NCBI GenBank assembly: GCA_041568335.1
Contig: JBFFZZ010000188.1
Coordinates: forward strand, 1 to 6,171
DNA: 6,171 nt
Direction of reading: 5' to 3'
Source: WVWW01 sp041568335
Lineage (GTDB): Bacteria > Acidobacteriota > Polarisedimenticolia > Polarisedimenticolales > Polarisedimenticolaceae
In this document: in pieces, positions 5,494 through 6,171 of the stretch
Layout of the letters: each line of letters begins with the position of its first letter
Position numbering within the stretch: the first letter of the stretch is position 1
Made by a program: the position numbers and the translations under genes
Notes under the pieces: generated by a model
What the model was told of the DNA's origin: nothing
Seen by the model: only the letters and a program-made list of their open reading frames with translations
Database searches by the model: none

Positions 5494-6171
5494 ATGCGAG
5501 CTCAACTGCTCACCGAACCCGCGCCCCTCTCGCCCGACTCGCTCGATCTCGTCGACTATCCCGACCCCGAACCCACGGCGCGAGAGATCCGCGTGCGCAT
5601 CGAAGCCTGCGCGGTCTGCCGCACCGACCTGCACCTGATCGAAGGCGACATCGACCCGGCCAAGCTCCCGGTGATCCCGGGTCACATGGTCGTCGGCAAG
5701 GTCGAGCAGACCGGATTCGAGACACGCCGGTTCCGGCTCGGCGACCGCGTCGGCGTCGCCTGGCTACGCCGCACCTGCGAGCGCTGCGACGACTGCCGGC
5801 GCGGCGACGAGAACCTGTGTCGCGCATCGGAGTACACCGGATGCCACGCCGACGGCGGTTACGCCGAGTCCTGTGTCGTCGACGAGAGCTACGCCTACGC
5901 GCTCGACGCATCGTGGTCCGCGTTCGAGATCGCCCCGCTGCTCTGCTCGGGCATCATCGGCTACCGCGCCCTGCAGCGCTGCGCGTTGCCGCCCGGCGGG
6001 AACGTCGGTTTGTTCGGCTTCGGTTCCTCGGCCGCGCTGGTGGCGCGACTGGCGCAGCACCGCGGCCACCCCTTCTACGCCTACTCGCGCGGCGAGACGC
6101 ACCTCGAGGAAGCGAAAAGAATCGGCGCCGCCTGGGCCGGCCGGCCCGACGAAGATCCGGGCGAGCGGCTC
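5494..6171 (+). CDS. Zinc-dependent alcohol dehydrogenase (cinnamyl-alcohol-dehydrogenase-like), C-terminus cut
   Basis: A medium-chain dehydrogenase oxidising alcohols or reducing aldehydes with NAD(P)(H). 226 residues are present of the roughly 330 expected; the rest lies beyond the window. Catalytic zinc ligands are Cys42 (ACAVCRTDLH), His64 (IPGHMVVG) and Cys151 (PLLCSGIIGYRAL). The structural zinc site is Cys95, Cys98, Cys101 and Cys109. The cofactor domain begins with GLFGFGSSAALVA (172-184), the GFGxSA form of the Rossmann turn usual in this subfamily, as are GVAWLRRTC and ADGGYAES. Oddity: the residue after His64 is Met65, where Glu (Gly-His-Glu) is usual. The ATG was chosen because MRAQLLTEPAP matches the family start; there is no clear ribosome-binding site. 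It is not linked to the tRNA genes by strand or function. The physiological substrate is unknown. Confidence 0.94.
   Translation, partial: MRAQLLTEPAPLSPDSLDLVDYPDPEPTAREIRVRIEACAVCRTDLHLIEGDIDPAKLPVIPGHMVVGKVEQTGFETRRFRLGDRVGVAWLRRTCERCDDCRRGDENLCRASEYTGCHADGGYAESCVVDESYAYALDASWSAFEIAPLLCSGIIGYRALQRCALPPGGNVGLFGFGSSAALVARLAQHRGHPFYAYSRGETHLEEAKRIGAAWAGRPDEDPGERL

Overview
The window is a stretch of chromosome from a GC-rich, peptidoglycan-making bacterium (roughly two-thirds G+C by eye, with strong G/C bias at third codon positions). All three tRNA genes encode their 3' CCA. The phylum cannot be fixed by reading. The serS, SGNH and ADH sequences look like those of soil or sediment lineages such as Myxococcota, Desulfobacterota or Acidobacteriota, but that is an impression and not a search result. 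I see no mobile-element gene, CRISPR array or phage gene.

Left half (1-3308, minus strand). Transcription order is murA (UDP-GlcNAc enolpyruvyl transferase), a HIT-family nucleotide hydrolase, a membrane-anchored SGNH/GDSL hydrolase, then a thiolase cut by the window edge. The first three overlap by 4 nt (ATGA, then GTGA) and form a translationally coupled unit. The thiolase follows after 75 nt, with its own Shine-Dalgarno sequence and a possible -10 box. A 69-nt gap separates murA from the divergent serS. It holds back-to-back extended -10 boxes, and the murA box sits exactly where the GTG codon would be the first transcribed base.

Centre (3378-5493). Complete serS (seryl-tRNA synthetase) is followed by two of its own substrate genes, tRNA-Ser(UGA) on the minus strand and tRNA-Ser(GCU) on the plus strand. 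They are transcribed divergently from a shared 169-nt region. Directly after the CCA of each tRNA-Ser lies a copy of the same roughly 105-nt non-coding element, about 81% identical between copies. The locus is therefore a large imperfect inverted repeat with the two tRNAs inside. This is the least ordinary structure in the window. The two tRNA bodies have visibly diverged while the trailers remain alike in blocks. tRNA-Gln(CUG) follows on the minus strand with a near-consensus promoter.

Right end (5494-6171). The N-terminal two-thirds of a zinc-dependent alcohol dehydrogenase of the cinnamyl-alcohol-dehydrogenase-like family. Its usual Gly-His-Glu motif reads Gly-His-Met.

The genes are mostly housekeeping: cell-wall precursor synthesis, serine charging and tRNA supply, and acyl-CoA metabolism. 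The novelty candidates are the tRNA-Ser trailer element, its inverted arrangement beside serS, and the apparently leaderless murA.
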